Assembly: GCA_943369525.1 (NCBI GenBank)
Contig: CALRNL020000002.1
Span: 62,001 to 126,000, forward strand
Origin: BAIKAL-G1 sp943369525
Lineage (GTDB): Bacteria > Cyanobacteriota > Cyanobacteriia > PCC-6307 > Cyanobiaceae
DNA length: 64,000 nt
Direction: 5' to 3'
This document shows positions 7,704-19,639 of the stretch, in pieces; the first letter of the stretch is position 1, and every line of letters starts with the position of its first letter. Below the pieces are notes generated by a model that was given only the letters and a program-made list of their open reading frames with translations, was not told the DNA's origin and did not search any database. The position numbers were made by a program, and so were the translations under genes.

Positions 7704-8888
7704 ATGCCCCATAGCCGCAGCACCATCGCCCTCCCGACTTCGCCCGGGGCCCGGGCCCAGGCTCCCGATCGTTCGACTGCAGCGACCGAGGGCGACGCCC
7801 CCTACCAGTCAGCGGCCAGTTACGCGCGCCAGTTGCGGCCGCTGCTGCCGCCGGGGGCCTTTCAAACCGACCCCAACCGGCTCCTGTTGGTGTTGATCAA
7901 CCTGGCGATCCTGGGCTTGGGCTGGGCCATGGCCGACCAGCTGGACCGGTGGCCGGGCTTCTGGCCCCTGGCCTTCCTCCCCTTCGCCCTGGTGATGGGC
8001 AACAGCGTGATCGTGCTGCTGTTCGCCACCCACGATTTGTTGCATGGCAGCTCCCTGCGCGGTCGCGGCTGGCGCCAGGCCGTCGGCCTGCTGGGCCTGG
8101 CCCTGCTCTGGATGCCGCCGACCCTCTGGCACGCGGTCCACAACCGCGAGCACCACAGCCACACCAACAGCCTGAGGGATCCCGATCGCAGTTATCTCGA
8201 ATCCCAGCCGGCCACCTGGGGCAAGCGGATCCAACACCTGTTTACCCCCTCCGACACGGTCCGGCCCCTCTGGCTGGTGGTGGGCCTGGCCAGTGCCTGG
8301 GGGGTCCATAACCTGCGCACGATCGCTTCGGTCGTGCTGTTCAACGATGGGGCGCCCAATTTCACGCCGGCCTCCTTTCGCGTCAGCCAAAAGGAGCGGC
8401 TTGTGATCGGCTTCGAGCTGCTTGCGATCGTGGGTCTGCACGCCGCAGTGATTGTTTGGTTGGATGGCCAGCCGCTCAAATTGCTACTGGGCTATTTCAT
8501 CCCAATATGGATTGGTTATGCTGGGGCGATTGCCTATATCTATACCAACCATCTTTTGGGCCCGCTCACGGAAATCAACGATCCGCTCGCCAATAGCCTC
8601 TCCTTGAGGTTGCCCAGGATCTTCGATCTGCTGCATCTAAATTTCTCCTATCACACCGAACATCATATTTTCCCCGGTCTCAATTCCAGCTATTACCCCC
8701 ATGTGCGCAGGCTGCTGCAGCAGCATTACCCGGAGCGCTACCAGCTGCTCGATGGGGCCGAGGCCTGGCGCTTGCTGCTCTCCACCCCGCGCCATTACCG
8801 CGATCCCCAAACCCTGACCAGCTGGAGTGGCGATCGCCAGATGCCGGTTCCCCTGCCCGGGGCAACCAGGGCTGGTGCTGCGGTTTAG
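7704..8888 (+). CDS. Membrane fatty acid desaturase family protein
   Basis: A 394-residue integral membrane desaturase carrying the three histidine boxes that bind the di-iron centre: HDLLH (H110-H114), HNREHH (H147, H150, H151) and HTEHH (H317, H320, H321). Hydrophobic spans sit around residues 60-78, 87-108, 125-140, 190-205, 240-255 and 260-280. Such enzymes introduce double bonds into membrane-lipid acyl chains using O2 and ferredoxin; regiospecificity cannot be read here. The box spacing differs from the two Delta9-type enzymes further along. The ATG at 7704 is preferred over a TTG inside the upstream inverted repeat. Its stop overlaps the end of dnaB on the opposite strand. Confidence 0.85.
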   Translation: MPHSRSTIALPTSPGARAQAPDRSTAATEGDAPYQSAASYARQLRPLLPPGAFQTDPNRLLLVLINLAILGLGWAMADQLDRWPGFWPLAFLPFALVMGNSVIVLLFATHDLLHGSSLRGRGWRQAVGLLGLALLWMPPTLWHAVHNREHHSHTNSLRDPDRSYLESQPATWGKRIQHLFTPSDTVRPLWLVVGLASAWGVHNLRTIASVVLFNDGAPNFTPASFRVSQKERLVIGFELLAIVGLHAAVIVWLDGQPLKLLLGYFIPIWIGYAGAIAYIYTNHLLGPLTEINDPLANSLSLRLPRIFDLLHLNFSYHTEHHIFPGLNSSYYPHVRRLLQQHYPERYQLLDGAEAWRLLLSTPRHYRDPQTLTSWSGDRQMPVPLPGATRAGAAV

Positions 8889-10312
8889 GGAGACGCCAGA
8901 TTGCGGAAGCGGGTGAACTGGGGTTCGAATAACAGTTTCACCGTGCCCACCGGGCCGTTACGGTGCTTCGTAACGATCACTTCGGTGATGCCACGATCGG
9001 GTGTCTCCGGGTTGTAGTACTCATCTCGGTAGATCATCAACACCAGGTCGGCGTCCTGCTCGATCGATCCCGATTCCCGCAGGTCACTCAGCATGGGCCG
9101 TTTGTTAGTGCGGGATTCGACGCCGCGGCTCAGCTGGGAAAGGGCAATCACGGGCACATTCAGTTCGCGCGCCATGCCCTTGAGGCCCCGGGTGATGCGG
9201 GAGAGTTCCTGGACTCGGTTGTCGGGGGTGGTTCCCTCCATCAACTGCAGGTAGTCGATCACGATTAGGCCAAGTTCCTTGCCCTGTTCCGCCATCAGGC
9301 GGCGGCAGAGGGAGCGCATTTCCAGGATGCCGGAATTGGGCTTGTCATCAATGAATAGCGGCAGCATGCCGAGGCTGTTGATGCCTTGGCCGAGCAGGGG
9401 CCATTCCTCCTGTTGCAGGCGGCCAGTGCGCAAGCGGCCGCTTTCGATGCCCACTTCCATGGATAGCAGCCGGTAGGTGAGCTGTTCTTTGCTCATCTCC
9501 AGGCTGAACACACAAACCGGCAACTGGTGCAGTTGCGCTACATTTTTGGCGATGTTGAGCACGATCGAGGTTTTACCCATGGCCGGCCGGCCGGCCACGA
9601 TGATCAGGTCACTGCGCTGCAGACCCTGGGTGATCGCATCGAGATCGTAGAAATTCACCGGAATGCCGGCCACGGCGGTGCCGAGGGAGCGGCTTTCGAT
9701 CTCGTTGAAGGTGCTGGTGAGGATTTCGGCGGTGGGGGTGAGGCCCTGGCTGGGCTTCTCCTGGCTGATCGCAAAGATCTTTTGTTCGGCCTCATCGAGC
9801 ACTTGATCCATCGGCTTGCTCTGGTCAAAGCCGAGGGCAATCACCTCATTGCCGGAGCGAATCAGTTGGCGGCGCAGGTATTTGTCCATAACCAGGCGCG
9901 CCACCTGGTCGATCGAGGCGGTGGAGAGGGTGCGCTCCACCAGTTCGACCAGCCGGCCGCTGCCCCCCACCTTGTCGAGCTGGCCCGTGTCCGCCAGCCA
10001 GGCGGCCATGGCCGTGAGGTCGGTGGGTTTGCCCTGGCTGTGCAGCATCACCGCCGTGCGGTAGATCTCCCGATGGGCGTTCAGGTAAAAGGCCTCCGGC
10101 TGCAACACATCGGCCACCCGGCCGATCGCATCGGGGTCGAGCAGGATGCCGCCGAGCACCGCCTCTTCCGCTTCGAGGTTCTGGGGCGGGATCGAATCGG
10201 GCAGGGCCTCGAAGCTGGCGCCATCGCGCTCCCGGCCCCGGCCAAAGCCCCTGCGCCCGCTAGCTGGGGCCTCCTCGGAGGGGTCCTGGTTGGCCAGGGG
10301 AACGCTCACCAT
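8885..10312 (-). CDS. dnaB: Replicative DNA helicase DnaB
   Basis: The 475-residue helicase unwinds DNA ahead of the replisome. The N-terminal DnaB domain is seen at IPPQNLEAEEAVLGGIL (about 41-57), the RecA-like core has Walker A GRPAMGKTSIV (about 241-251), Walker B LIVIDYLQLM, and the arginine-containing LSRGVESRTNKRP motif. No intein is present, although cyanobacterial dnaB genes often carry one: the sequence runs through the Walker A and the VIALSQLSRGVE region without interruption. It lies downstream of rplI on the same strand, a pairing common in bacteria. The last codons overlap the end of the convergent desaturase gene by four bases. Confidence 0.97.
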   Translation of the reverse strand: MVSVPLANQDPSEEAPASGRRGFGRGRERDGASFEALPDSIPPQNLEAEEAVLGGILLDPDAIGRVADVLQPEAFYLNAHREIYRTAVMLHSQGKPTDLTAMAAWLADTGQLDKVGGSGRLVELVERTLSTASIDQVARLVMDKYLRRQLIRSGNEVIALGFDQSKPMDQVLDEAEQKIFAISQEKPSQGLTPTAEILTSTFNEIESRSLGTAVAGIPVNFYDLDAITQGLQRSDLIIVAGRPAMGKTSIVLNIAKNVAQLHQLPVCVFSLEMSKEQLTYRLLSMEVGIESGRLRTGRLQQEEWPLLGQGINSLGMLPLFIDDKPNSGILEMRSLCRRLMAEQGKELGLIVIDYLQLMEGTTPDNRVQELSRITRGLKGMARELNVPVIALSQLSRGVESRTNKRPMLSDLRESGSIEQDADLVLMIYRDEYYNPETPDRGITEVIVTKHRNGPVGTVKLLFEPQFTRFRNLASP

Positions 10313-10538
10313 GGGTTGTGTGCTTGGCGTTGGCCTGCGGGGAACTGGTCTTGGGTCCTGTTGGGTTGGCGGCGCCCAGGGTCGACTGGCTGGGCCCTAG
10401 GGGCTAAACCATGCCCCAATGTCCCGCCTATGGCAACGCCGCCAGTCCCCGGAGGGCCTGACGGCGTTGGGGTCAGCCGGGGGCTGCATGGCTTGGGGAA
10501 TCAGCGCTGGGCCGAACCCTGGGGCTAGGGAGCTGGGC

Positions 10539-10997
10539 TCAGTGGCTGACCACTTCGAGGTTGATCTCGGCCACCACTTCGGGGTGCAGCTTGACCTGCA
10601 CCTTGTAGGTGCCGGTGCGGTGGATTTCCGGAACGATGATGTCGCGGCGATCCAGCTCCTTCTTGGTGGCGGCTTCGATCGCCTCGGCCACGTCGCCGTT
10701 GGTCACGGTGCCGAACAGCACGTCGTCGCCACCGGTCTGCTTCTTGACGGTGAAGCGGCCGATCGTGTCGAGGGCGGTGCGGAAGGCCACGGCCTCGGCC
10801 TTGAGGGCGGCCTGGCGCTCGGCTTCCTTGGCGCGGCGGTGCTCCACCTGGCGCAGCACGGCGGGGGTGACGGGCAGGGCCTTGCCGGTGGGCAGCAGGA
10901 AGTTACGGGCGTAACCGGGGGCCACCTCCACCAGGTCACCGTCTTTCCCGAGGCTGAGGACGTCCTCGCTCAGGACCACTTGTACGCGCTTGGCCAT
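10539..10997 (-). CDS. rplI: 50S ribosomal protein bL9
   Basis: Ribosomal protein L9, 152 residues, binds 23S rRNA at the L1 stalk base and helps maintain reading frame. The N-terminal domain begins MAKRVQVVLSEDVLSLGKDGDLVEVAPGYARNFLLP, typical of L9, and the C-terminal domain carries TIGRFTVKKQTGGDDVLFGTVTNGDVAEAI. The ATG at 10997 gives this standard N-terminus, although the frame stays open 14 codons further upstream. It is followed by dnaB after about 225 bases. Expected to be strongly expressed with translation genes. Confidence 0.97.
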   Translation of the reverse strand: MAKRVQVVLSEDVLSLGKDGDLVEVAPGYARNFLLPTGKALPVTPAVLRQVEHRRAKEAERQAALKAEAVAFRTALDTIGRFTVKKQTGGDDVLFGTVTNGDVAEAIEAATKKELDRRDIIVPEIHRTGTYKVQVKLHPEVVAEINLEVVSH

Positions 10998-11035
10998 GGG
11001 AATCGAAACGAACGGGCTGCCGTCGGGGCGGTTTG

Positions 11036-11989
11036 TCAATGTACGCGAGGGTTGGCGCCGGTTGGAATCCGCACCCGGTCGGCCAGGCCCAGGCGACGCA
11101 TCAGTCGGATGTGTTGCCAGGTGAGGTCGATTTCGCGGCCGAAGCCATGGCGGGCCGAATGGGGGAAGGCGTGGTGGGTGTTGTGCCAGCCCTCGCCGAA
11201 GGTCAGGGCCGCCACCCAGGGGTTGTTGCGGGAGCCATCGCCACTGGGGTGCACGACGTAGCCCCAGCAGTGGGTGGCGGAATTGACCAGCCAGGTGCAG
11301 TGGTAGACGAGCACCAGGCGCAGGGGGATGCCCCAGAGCACCAGGGCCCAGCCGCCGGCGCCGGTGGCCGTGCCGATCCAGAACAGCAGGCCGGCCAGGG
11401 GCAGCTGCAGCAGCAGGAAGCCCTTATTCAGCCAGCGGTAGTAGGGGTCGCGGGCCAGGTCGCCGCTGAGGCGGGGCACGGCCGCCATCGCCGGGATCTC
11501 CTCGAACATCCAGCCCATGTGGCTCCACCAGAAGCCACGGTGGCTGTTGTGGTGATCAGCATTCGTATCGGAGAACTTGTGGTGGTGCCGGTGGAGCCCC
11601 ACCCAGTCGATCGGCCCGTGCTGGCAGCTGAGGGCGCCGCAGGTGGCAAAGAAGCGCTCCAGCCAGCGGGGCACCCGGAAGGCCCGGTGGCTCAGCAGCC
11701 GGTGGTAGCCGATCGTCACGCCCAGGCAGGCGGTGACCCAATAGAGCACCAGCAGGCTGGCGACGGCCGGCAGGCTCCAAAAGCGCGGGAACAGAGCCAC
11801 CACCGCCAGGGCGTGGATCGCCAGCATGAACAGGATGCTGCCCCAGCGCCGGCCCTTTGGCGCCGAGGGGATCGGCTCGCCCCGGCGGGGGATATGCAGG
11901 GAATGGGCCCGCGGCGCCGGGCTGATCTGGGCCCCGGCCCGGTGGCCAGAGCGGTGCGGGGCGATAGGCGGGGCGGTGGTGGCGGGCAT
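11036..11989 (-). CDS. Acyl-lipid/acyl-CoA Delta9-type fatty acid desaturase
   Basis: A 317-residue desaturase of the Delta9 (DesC/stearoyl-type) family. Histidine boxes are HRLLSH (H96-H101), HRHHH (133-137) and HNTHH (H269, H272, H273), with the family phrases GPIDWVGLHRHHHKFSD, GFWWSHMGWMF and LTFGEGWHNTHH. Membrane spans are near residues 50-70, 75-95, 185-205 and 210-232. The enzyme would place the first double bond into saturated C16/C18 chains, controlling membrane fluidity. The ATG at 11989 has GGAG eight bases upstream (TGGAGCAGGCCC). It is divergent from a putative DNA-binding protein with only 52 bases between the starts, and a paralogue lies at 12947-13921. Confidence 0.92.
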   Translation of the reverse strand: MPATTAPPIAPHRSGHRAGAQISPAPRAHSLHIPRRGEPIPSAPKGRRWGSILFMLAIHALAVVALFPRFWSLPAVASLLVLYWVTACLGVTIGYHRLLSHRAFRVPRWLERFFATCGALSCQHGPIDWVGLHRHHHKFSDTNADHHNSHRGFWWSHMGWMFEEIPAMAAVPRLSGDLARDPYYRWLNKGFLLLQLPLAGLLFWIGTATGAGGWALVLWGIPLRLVLVYHCTWLVNSATHCWGYVVHPSGDGSRNNPWVAALTFGEGWHNTHHAFPHSARHGFGREIDLTWQHIRLMRRLGLADRVRIPTGANPRVH

Positions 11990-12041
11990 GGGCCTGCTCC
12001 AGGTGAATCGATACAATGGTAGCAGTACGAATCCTTATCAA

Positions 12042-12848
12042 ATGGGCTTTCGGGAGGAACTCGAATTGGGGCGGGAGGCCTTCGGCCATCTGATCAGGGT
12101 GTGGCATGAACGCAATGGCTGGTCCCAGCGGGTATTGCCGGCCCTGGCCGAGCGCCTCGACCTGGGCCGGGTGCATAACTCCCAGCTCTCGATGCTGCGC
12201 AACCACAAGTTGCTCTCGCCCGGCCCGGAGCTGTTCTTGACCCTGGGCCGGCTCAATGGCCTATTGGCGCTGCAGGGGGGCGGCAATGGCCATGGGCCCG
12301 GGATTGGCGGCGAGCTGGCCAGCCAGCTCCAGGACCAGCCCGAGTTGCTCGCGCCCCTGCAGGCCTCGGCCCTGGCCCTGCGTGCCGATGACGGCCAGCC
12401 CCTGGGCCCCACGGAGCTGTTTGAGATCTTCGTGGGCCTGCGCCAGCCCCCCGCCGCCTTTGACCTGCGCATCGCCGAAACCGAGGCTGCCAGCCTCAGC
12501 GCCGCCCTGGCCGAGCTGTTCACGGCCGGCCGCTCCTGGCGCCAGTGCCGCGAGTCGGTGCTGCAGGCCTATCCGCTGGAGAAGCGCCAGCGCCGCGAGC
12601 GTTTTGCCGAGGTGATGGCCGGCCAGCGCGAGTTCACCGCCGCCGAACTCGACGCCGAATTGCCCGACCTGCGGCGCACCCTGGCCCTCCTGGGGGCGGC
12701 CGCCGAGCAGGAGCTGGGGGCCGACCAGTTTTTGGAGTTGCTCCGTCAAAAAGCCCGGCTGCTGGAGCAGTCGGGCTTGGCGGAGGGCCGTGATGGCCTG
12801 GCGGAGGCGATTCGCCGGGAGTTGCAGGTTGAGCCTCAGGATGGCTGA
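12042..12848 (+). CDS. Putative DNA-binding protein between two desaturase genes
   Basis: The 268-residue protein begins with a segment that looks like a helix-turn-helix (RVWHERNGWSQRVLPALAERLDLGRVHNSQLSMLRNHKL, about residues 20-58), followed by a mostly helical, Glu/Leu-rich body. No membrane span is present. I do not recognise a named family. The ATG at 12042 lies 52 bases from the divergent Delta9 desaturase ATG, and a TACAAT hexamer at 12012-12017 could be a -10 box for this gene. The position between two desaturase genes suggests, but does not show, that it regulates them. Confidence 0.6.
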   Translation: MGFREELELGREAFGHLIRVWHERNGWSQRVLPALAERLDLGRVHNSQLSMLRNHKLLSPGPELFLTLGRLNGLLALQGGGNGHGPGIGGELASQLQDQPELLAPLQASALALRADDGQPLGPTELFEIFVGLRQPPAAFDLRIAETEAASLSAALAELFTAGRSWRQCRESVLQAYPLEKRQRRERFAEVMAGQREFTAAELDAELPDLRRTLALLGAAAEQELGADQFLELLRQKARLLEQSGLAEGRDGLAEAIRRELQVEPQDG

Positions 12849-12946
12849 AGGCCCTACCCGGCGGATCGATGGCGATTCAGCTGAAATCAGGACTGCTCAG
12901 ACCAATTCGGATCAGGCTTGCTCTGGTCACCTGAGTTGGGATCAAA

Positions 12947-13921
12947 TCAGCCGGTGTAGCGGGCCTCGCGAATCCGTTTGGCCAGGCCAAATTTGCGCAG
13001 CAGCCTGATGTGCTGCCAGGTGATATCGAACTCAAACCAGCGCAGGCCATGGCGGGCGCTGGAGGGATGGGCGTGGTGGTTGTTATGCCAGCCTTCGCCG
13101 AAGCTCAGGATCGCCACCCACCAGCAGTTGCGAGAAAGGTCGGGGCAGTTGAAATTGCGGTAGCCAAAGGCGTGGGTGGCCGAATTCACCAACCAGGTGA
13201 CGTGATAAACGATCACCAGGCGCAGGGGAATCGCCCAGAGCACCAGGCCGAGCCCGCCGCCATGGACCTGGGCGGCATTGCCATACCAATAAAGGGCCGC
13301 CCCCAAGGGCAGCTGCAGCAGCAAGAACCAGCGATCCAGCCACACATAAAAGGGGTCGGAGCTCAGATCACCGATGAAGCGGTGCATTTCATTGAGGGCC
13401 GGGATGTCGTGGAGCATCCACTCGCTGTGGGCCCACCAGAGGCCCCGGGCGGCGTCGTGGTGGTCATTGGGCTGGTCGGAATACTTGTGGTGATGCCTGT
13501 GCAGCCCCACCCACTCGATCGGACCGCTCTGGCAGGCCAGGGCGCCCATCAGCACCAGCACCCGCTCCACCCAGCGGGGCGCCACGAAGCTGCGGTGGGA
13601 CACCAGCCGGTGCAAGCCCAGGGTGACACCGATCACCGTCACCCAATAGAGGAGGGCCAGGGCGACCACCCCCTGCCAGCTCCAGAAGCGCGGTAGCAGG
13701 GCAAAGACAGCGGCCACATGCATGGCCAGCATGAAACCGGTGGTGCCGCCCTTAATTTTGCGCTGCTTGGCGCCAAGGGGCTCGCGGGGCACGACCAGGG
13801 CGGCCCGCATCCGGGCTTCCTGGGCCGCCGTCAAACCAGCGGTTTCACTGTCCTGGGGGCCGGCTCCAGGGGTGCGGCGCGCGGCAGCGGCGTCAGCGGC
13901 AATAACCAAGACAATCTCCAA
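12947..13921 (-). CDS. Second Delta9-type fatty acid desaturase
   Basis: A paralogue of the 11036-11989 desaturase, about 324 residues, with histidine boxes HRLVSH (H104-H109), HRHHH (141-145) and HNNHH (H279, H282, H283), and the shared phrases GPIEWVGLHRHHHKYSD and LSFGEGWHNNHH. The two copies diverge outside these motifs (this one has RNFNCPDLSRNCWW in place of VHPSGDGSRNNPW), so they may differ in substrate or temperature response. The start is uncertain: the first available codon is TTG at 13921; a second TTG at 13909 has GGAG upstream, and a later ATG gives an enzyme that lacks only the N-terminal extension. Confidence 0.88.
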   Translation of the reverse strand: MEIVLVIAADAAAARRTPGAGPQDSETAGLTAAQEARMRAALVVPREPLGAKQRKIKGGTTGFMLAMHVAAVFALLPRFWSWQGVVALALLYWVTVIGVTLGLHRLVSHRSFVAPRWVERVLVLMGALACQSGPIEWVGLHRHHHKYSDQPNDHHDAARGLWWAHSEWMLHDIPALNEMHRFIGDLSSDPFYVWLDRWFLLLQLPLGAALYWYGNAAQVHGGGLGLVLWAIPLRLVIVYHVTWLVNSATHAFGYRNFNCPDLSRNCWWVAILSFGEGWHNNHHAHPSSARHGLRWFEFDITWQHIRLLRKFGLAKRIREARYTG

Positions 13922-14052
13922 AGGGGTGCGCAGGCATTAGTCCGCTGCGGACCCAAGAACTTGGGGGCCTGCGCACTACTGGCCTGGGATGCCGGCGGTA
14001 GCGAAGGCATCAGCCGCGAAATCTAACCGGGTCGAGATCCCCGCGAGGCAGC

Positions 14053-15402
14053 ATGACTCCCAGTGTCCAGGCCCCCTTGATGACCGCACCCACTCCTGAC
14101 GGCAGCGGCCCAACCCAGGGGCCAGCCCAGTTCGAGGCCCCAGCGGTGAGCCCCACGGCGCTGGAGCTGGTGGCCCAGGCCCAGGAGCGCATCGCCCCGA
14201 TCGCGACGCTGCGCACGGCGGCGGTGAAACCGCGGCTGGCGCGGGTGCTTGGGGCCTTCGCCGCCGAACGCCTCGGGGTGCACCATTTCGCCTCCGTCAG
14301 TGGTTACGGCCATGGCGACCTGGGCCGGGAGGTGCTCGATCGGGTCTTCGCCCGGGTGCTCCAGGCCGAGGCGGCGGCGGTGCGGTTGCAATTTGTCAGC
14401 GGCACCCATGCGATCACCGCCGCCCTCTTTGGGGTGTTGCGCCCCGGCGACCGGCTGCTGGCGATCACGGGCCGGCCCTACGACACCCTTGAAGAGGTGA
14501 TTGGTGTCCGTGGCAGCGGCCAGGGCTCCCTGGCGGAGTTCGGCATCGATTACGACGAGCTGCCCCTGTTGGCCGATGGCAGCGTTGATGAGGCTGGCCT
14601 GGCCGAGGCCCTGGTCTCCCCCACCCGCATGGTGCTGATCCAGCGCAGCTGCGGTTACAGCTGGCGACCATCCCTCTCGGTGGCACGGATTGGCCGGCTG
14701 GTGGAGCGGGTGAAGGCGTTGCAGCCGGCCTGCGTCTGCTTCGTCGACAACTGCTATGGCGAATTGGTGGAAGACCAGGAGCCCACGGCCGTGGGAGCCG
14801 ACCTGATGGCGGGATCCCTGATCAAAAATCTCGGCGGCACGATTGCCCCCAGTGGCGGCTACGTGGCCGGCCGGGCCGAGCTGGTGGAGCAGGCCTGCTG
14901 CCGGCTCACGGCGCCGGGGATCGGCAGCGAAGGGGGCAGCAGTTTCGATCTCAATCGCCTGTTGTTCCAGGGCCTATTTCTGGCGCCCCAGATGGTGGGT
15001 GAGGCCCTGATTGGTGCCGAGCTGACCGCGGCGGTGTTCAGTGCTCTGGGCTACGGCGTCAACCCGGCCGTGGGGGGCGAGCGCAGCGACGTGATCCAGG
15101 CGGTCCGCCTCGGCGATGCCGAGCGGCTCAAGCTGGTTTGCCGGGCCTTCCAGGCCAGTTCTCCGGTGGGCTCCTACCTCGATCCGGTGCCAGCGCCCAT
15201 GCCCGGCTATGCCAGCGAGCTGGTGATGGCGGGGGGCAGCTTCATCGATGGCAGCACCAGCGAGTTCTCCGCCGATGGGCCCCTGCGCGAGCCCTTCGTG
15301 CTTTATGCCCAGGGTGGCAGCCACCGCAGCCACGTGGAGCTGGCCCTGGAGCGGGCCCTGCGGGACTTAGGGGCTGCAGGCAGACTGGCACCAACCTCCT
15401 GA
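14053..15402 (+). CDS. PLP-dependent methionine gamma-lyase/aluminium resistance (YnbB-like) family protein
   Basis: The 449-residue protein belongs to the fold-type I PLP enzyme group named for aluminium resistance (YnbB). The N-terminus has GVHHFASVSGYGHGDLGREVLD, the middle FVSGTHAITAALFGVLRPGD, and the probable PLP lysine is K258 in SLIKNLGGTIAPSGGYV. CFVDNCYGELVE supplies the aspartate that pairs with the pyridine nitrogen. The physiological substrate is not known with certainty. An in-frame ATG at 14080 is an alternative start. It is followed by gcvH after 16 bases, suggesting joint expression with glycine-cleavage genes. Confidence 0.85.
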   Translation: MTPSVQAPLMTAPTPDGSGPTQGPAQFEAPAVSPTALELVAQAQERIAPIATLRTAAVKPRLARVLGAFAAERLGVHHFASVSGYGHGDLGREVLDRVFARVLQAEAAAVRLQFVSGTHAITAALFGVLRPGDRLLAITGRPYDTLEEVIGVRGSGQGSLAEFGIDYDELPLLADGSVDEAGLAEALVSPTRMVLIQRSCGYSWRPSLSVARIGRLVERVKALQPACVCFVDNCYGELVEDQEPTAVGADLMAGSLIKNLGGTIAPSGGYVAGRAELVEQACCRLTAPGIGSEGGSSFDLNRLLFQGLFLAPQMVGEALIGAELTAAVFSALGYGVNPAVGGERSDVIQAVRLGDAERLKLVCRAFQASSPVGSYLDPVPAPMPGYASELVMAGGSFIDGSTSEFSADGPLREPFVLYAQGGSHRSHVELALERALRDLGAAGRLAPTS

Positions 15403-15418
15403 TCGCCCCGGCTGGCCC

Positions 15419-15823
15419 ATGGCCCTGAGTTCTTCCAGCGCCGGTTTTCCCGATGACGGCCGCTACGCCGATAGCCACGAATACCTGCGCCCCGAGGGGG
15501 AGCTGCTGCGGCTGGGGATCACGGCCTTTGCCGTGGAACAGCTGGGCGACATCGTCTTTGTGGAGCTGCCCGAGCCCGGCAGTGCCCTGGGCCGGGGCAC
15601 CAGCTTCGGCACGGTCGAGTCGGTCAAGGCGGTGGAGGAGGTCTACGCGCCGATCGATGGCACGGTGGTGGAGCGCAATGGCGCCGTGCTCGACAACCCG
15701 GAGCAACTGCAGCACGACCCCCATGGCGAGGGCTGGCTGCTGTTGGTGCGTCCCAGTGATCCCAGCCAGCTGGCCGATCTCATGGATGCCGCCACCTATG
15801 GCGCCAAGGTGACCGGCCATTGA
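15419..15823 (+). CDS. gcvH: Glycine cleavage system H protein
   Basis: The lipoyl carrier protein of the glycine cleavage system shuttles the aminomethyl group between P, T and L proteins. The 134-residue sequence contains the lipoyl attachment motif SFGTVESVKAVEEV with the modified lysine at K70, plus ITAFAVEQLGDIVFVELP and the C-terminal helix PSQLADLMDAATY. It lies between the PLP enzyme and gcvP; the three are co-oriented. In cyanobacteria the pathway supports photorespiratory glycine turnover. Confidence 0.97.
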   Translation: MALSSSSAGFPDDGRYADSHEYLRPEGELLRLGITAFAVEQLGDIVFVELPEPGSALGRGTSFGTVESVKAVEEVYAPIDGTVVERNGAVLDNPEQLQHDPHGEGWLLLVRPSDPSQLADLMDAATYGAKVTGH

Positions 15824-15961
15824 GCCGGGGGCTGCCGAGCCGCCCTTGGAGCCGCAGGGGGGGCCGCCCCCCAGCTCCCCATCTGGGGGCAGTTAACCGG
15901 GGTGAATGGCTAAGGAACCCGGCCGAACTCCTTAGGATCGCCGCTAGCCAGGGGCCGGGCC

Positions 15962-19054
<3,093 letters not shown>

Positions 19055-19257
19055 GCGTCAGGGGCCATTGATTGGGTGCTGGTTGTGTCAGCCGTTACTG
19101 TCAGGCGGCGGTCAACGGGGCCGGGACCCCTGGCTGCTAGCCCCTGAGGGCGGTACATTCGCTTCAACAAGGCCCGTAAGACATTCGGTTCGATGCTTGC
19201 CTTGCTCCCTTTATTCGTTCTGTCGCAATCACCGGCAGGTTTGCTGGCCTTGGGCTC

Positions 19258-19518
19258 ATGACCAACGACGACAACGGCCAATTCCCCAACCGGTTTGCTG
19301 GCAAGGAGGTCACCCTTCCCCCCGGCATCGGCTCCCTCAGCCATTCGACCAGCGTGGGCAATACCATGCGGGTGGAAGGCACCAACGTGATCCGGGTGCC
19401 CTTTGGCGTGCGCCAGCCCCGCCGCCGCCGCCCCCAGCGCCCCGAGCGCTGGGCCACGCTGGTGCTGCCCTTCCAGGTTAATGGCGGCCCCACCCCACCT
19501 CCGCCCCAGGCTGCCTAG
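19258..19518 (+). CDS. Small conserved hypothetical protein
   Basis: An 86-residue protein with an N-terminal part rich in polar residues (TNDDNGQFPNRFAGKEVTLPPGIGSLSHS), a middle TMRVEGTNVIRVPFGVR and a basic Arg/Pro tail. No membrane span. It ends 64 bases before the terminator at 19583-19616. I do not recognise the family; the ordered middle and the terminator immediately after support a real gene. Confidence 0.65.
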   Translation: MTNDDNGQFPNRFAGKEVTLPPGIGSLSHSTSVGNTMRVEGTNVIRVPFGVRQPRRRRPQRPERWATLVLPFQVNGGPTPPPPQAA

Positions 19519-19582
19519 GCCGCGGCTCTTCTCCTCAAGGGGGCCCCTTCCCCCAGGCGCTCCCAGCGTTCAGGCTCGAATG

Positions 19583-19616
19583 AAAAAGCCCCCAAGGCCA
19601 TCCTTGGGGGCTTTTT
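19583..19616. terminator. Bidirectional intrinsic terminator
   Basis: A 15-bp inverted repeat AAAAAGCCCCCAAGG / CCTTGGGGGCTTTTT with a 4-base loop. The GC-rich core is flanked by A-runs on one side and T-runs on the other, so it forms a stem followed by a U-tract on both strands. It lies between the converging small gene (ends 19518) and flv1 (ends 19640), so it likely serves both. Confidence 0.9.
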
Positions 19617-19639
19617 GGGTTTTGGCGTCAGTTTTGGCC

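Noticed and set aside
8915..8935. GGGTTCGAAT resembling a tRNA T-arm
   Set aside because: It lies inside dnaB and no acceptor, D-arm or anticodon arm can be built around it.
8885..10312. Intein in dnaB
   Set aside because: The Walker A and downstream motifs run uninterrupted, and the length is normal.
10419..11261. 280-codon plus-strand frame over rplI
   Set aside because: It is antisense to a canonical L9 gene and has no recognisable domain.
15824..15961. Possible glycine riboswitch before gcvP
   Set aside because: The sequence lacks the conserved core of the glycine aptamer; only GC-rich hairpins are visible.
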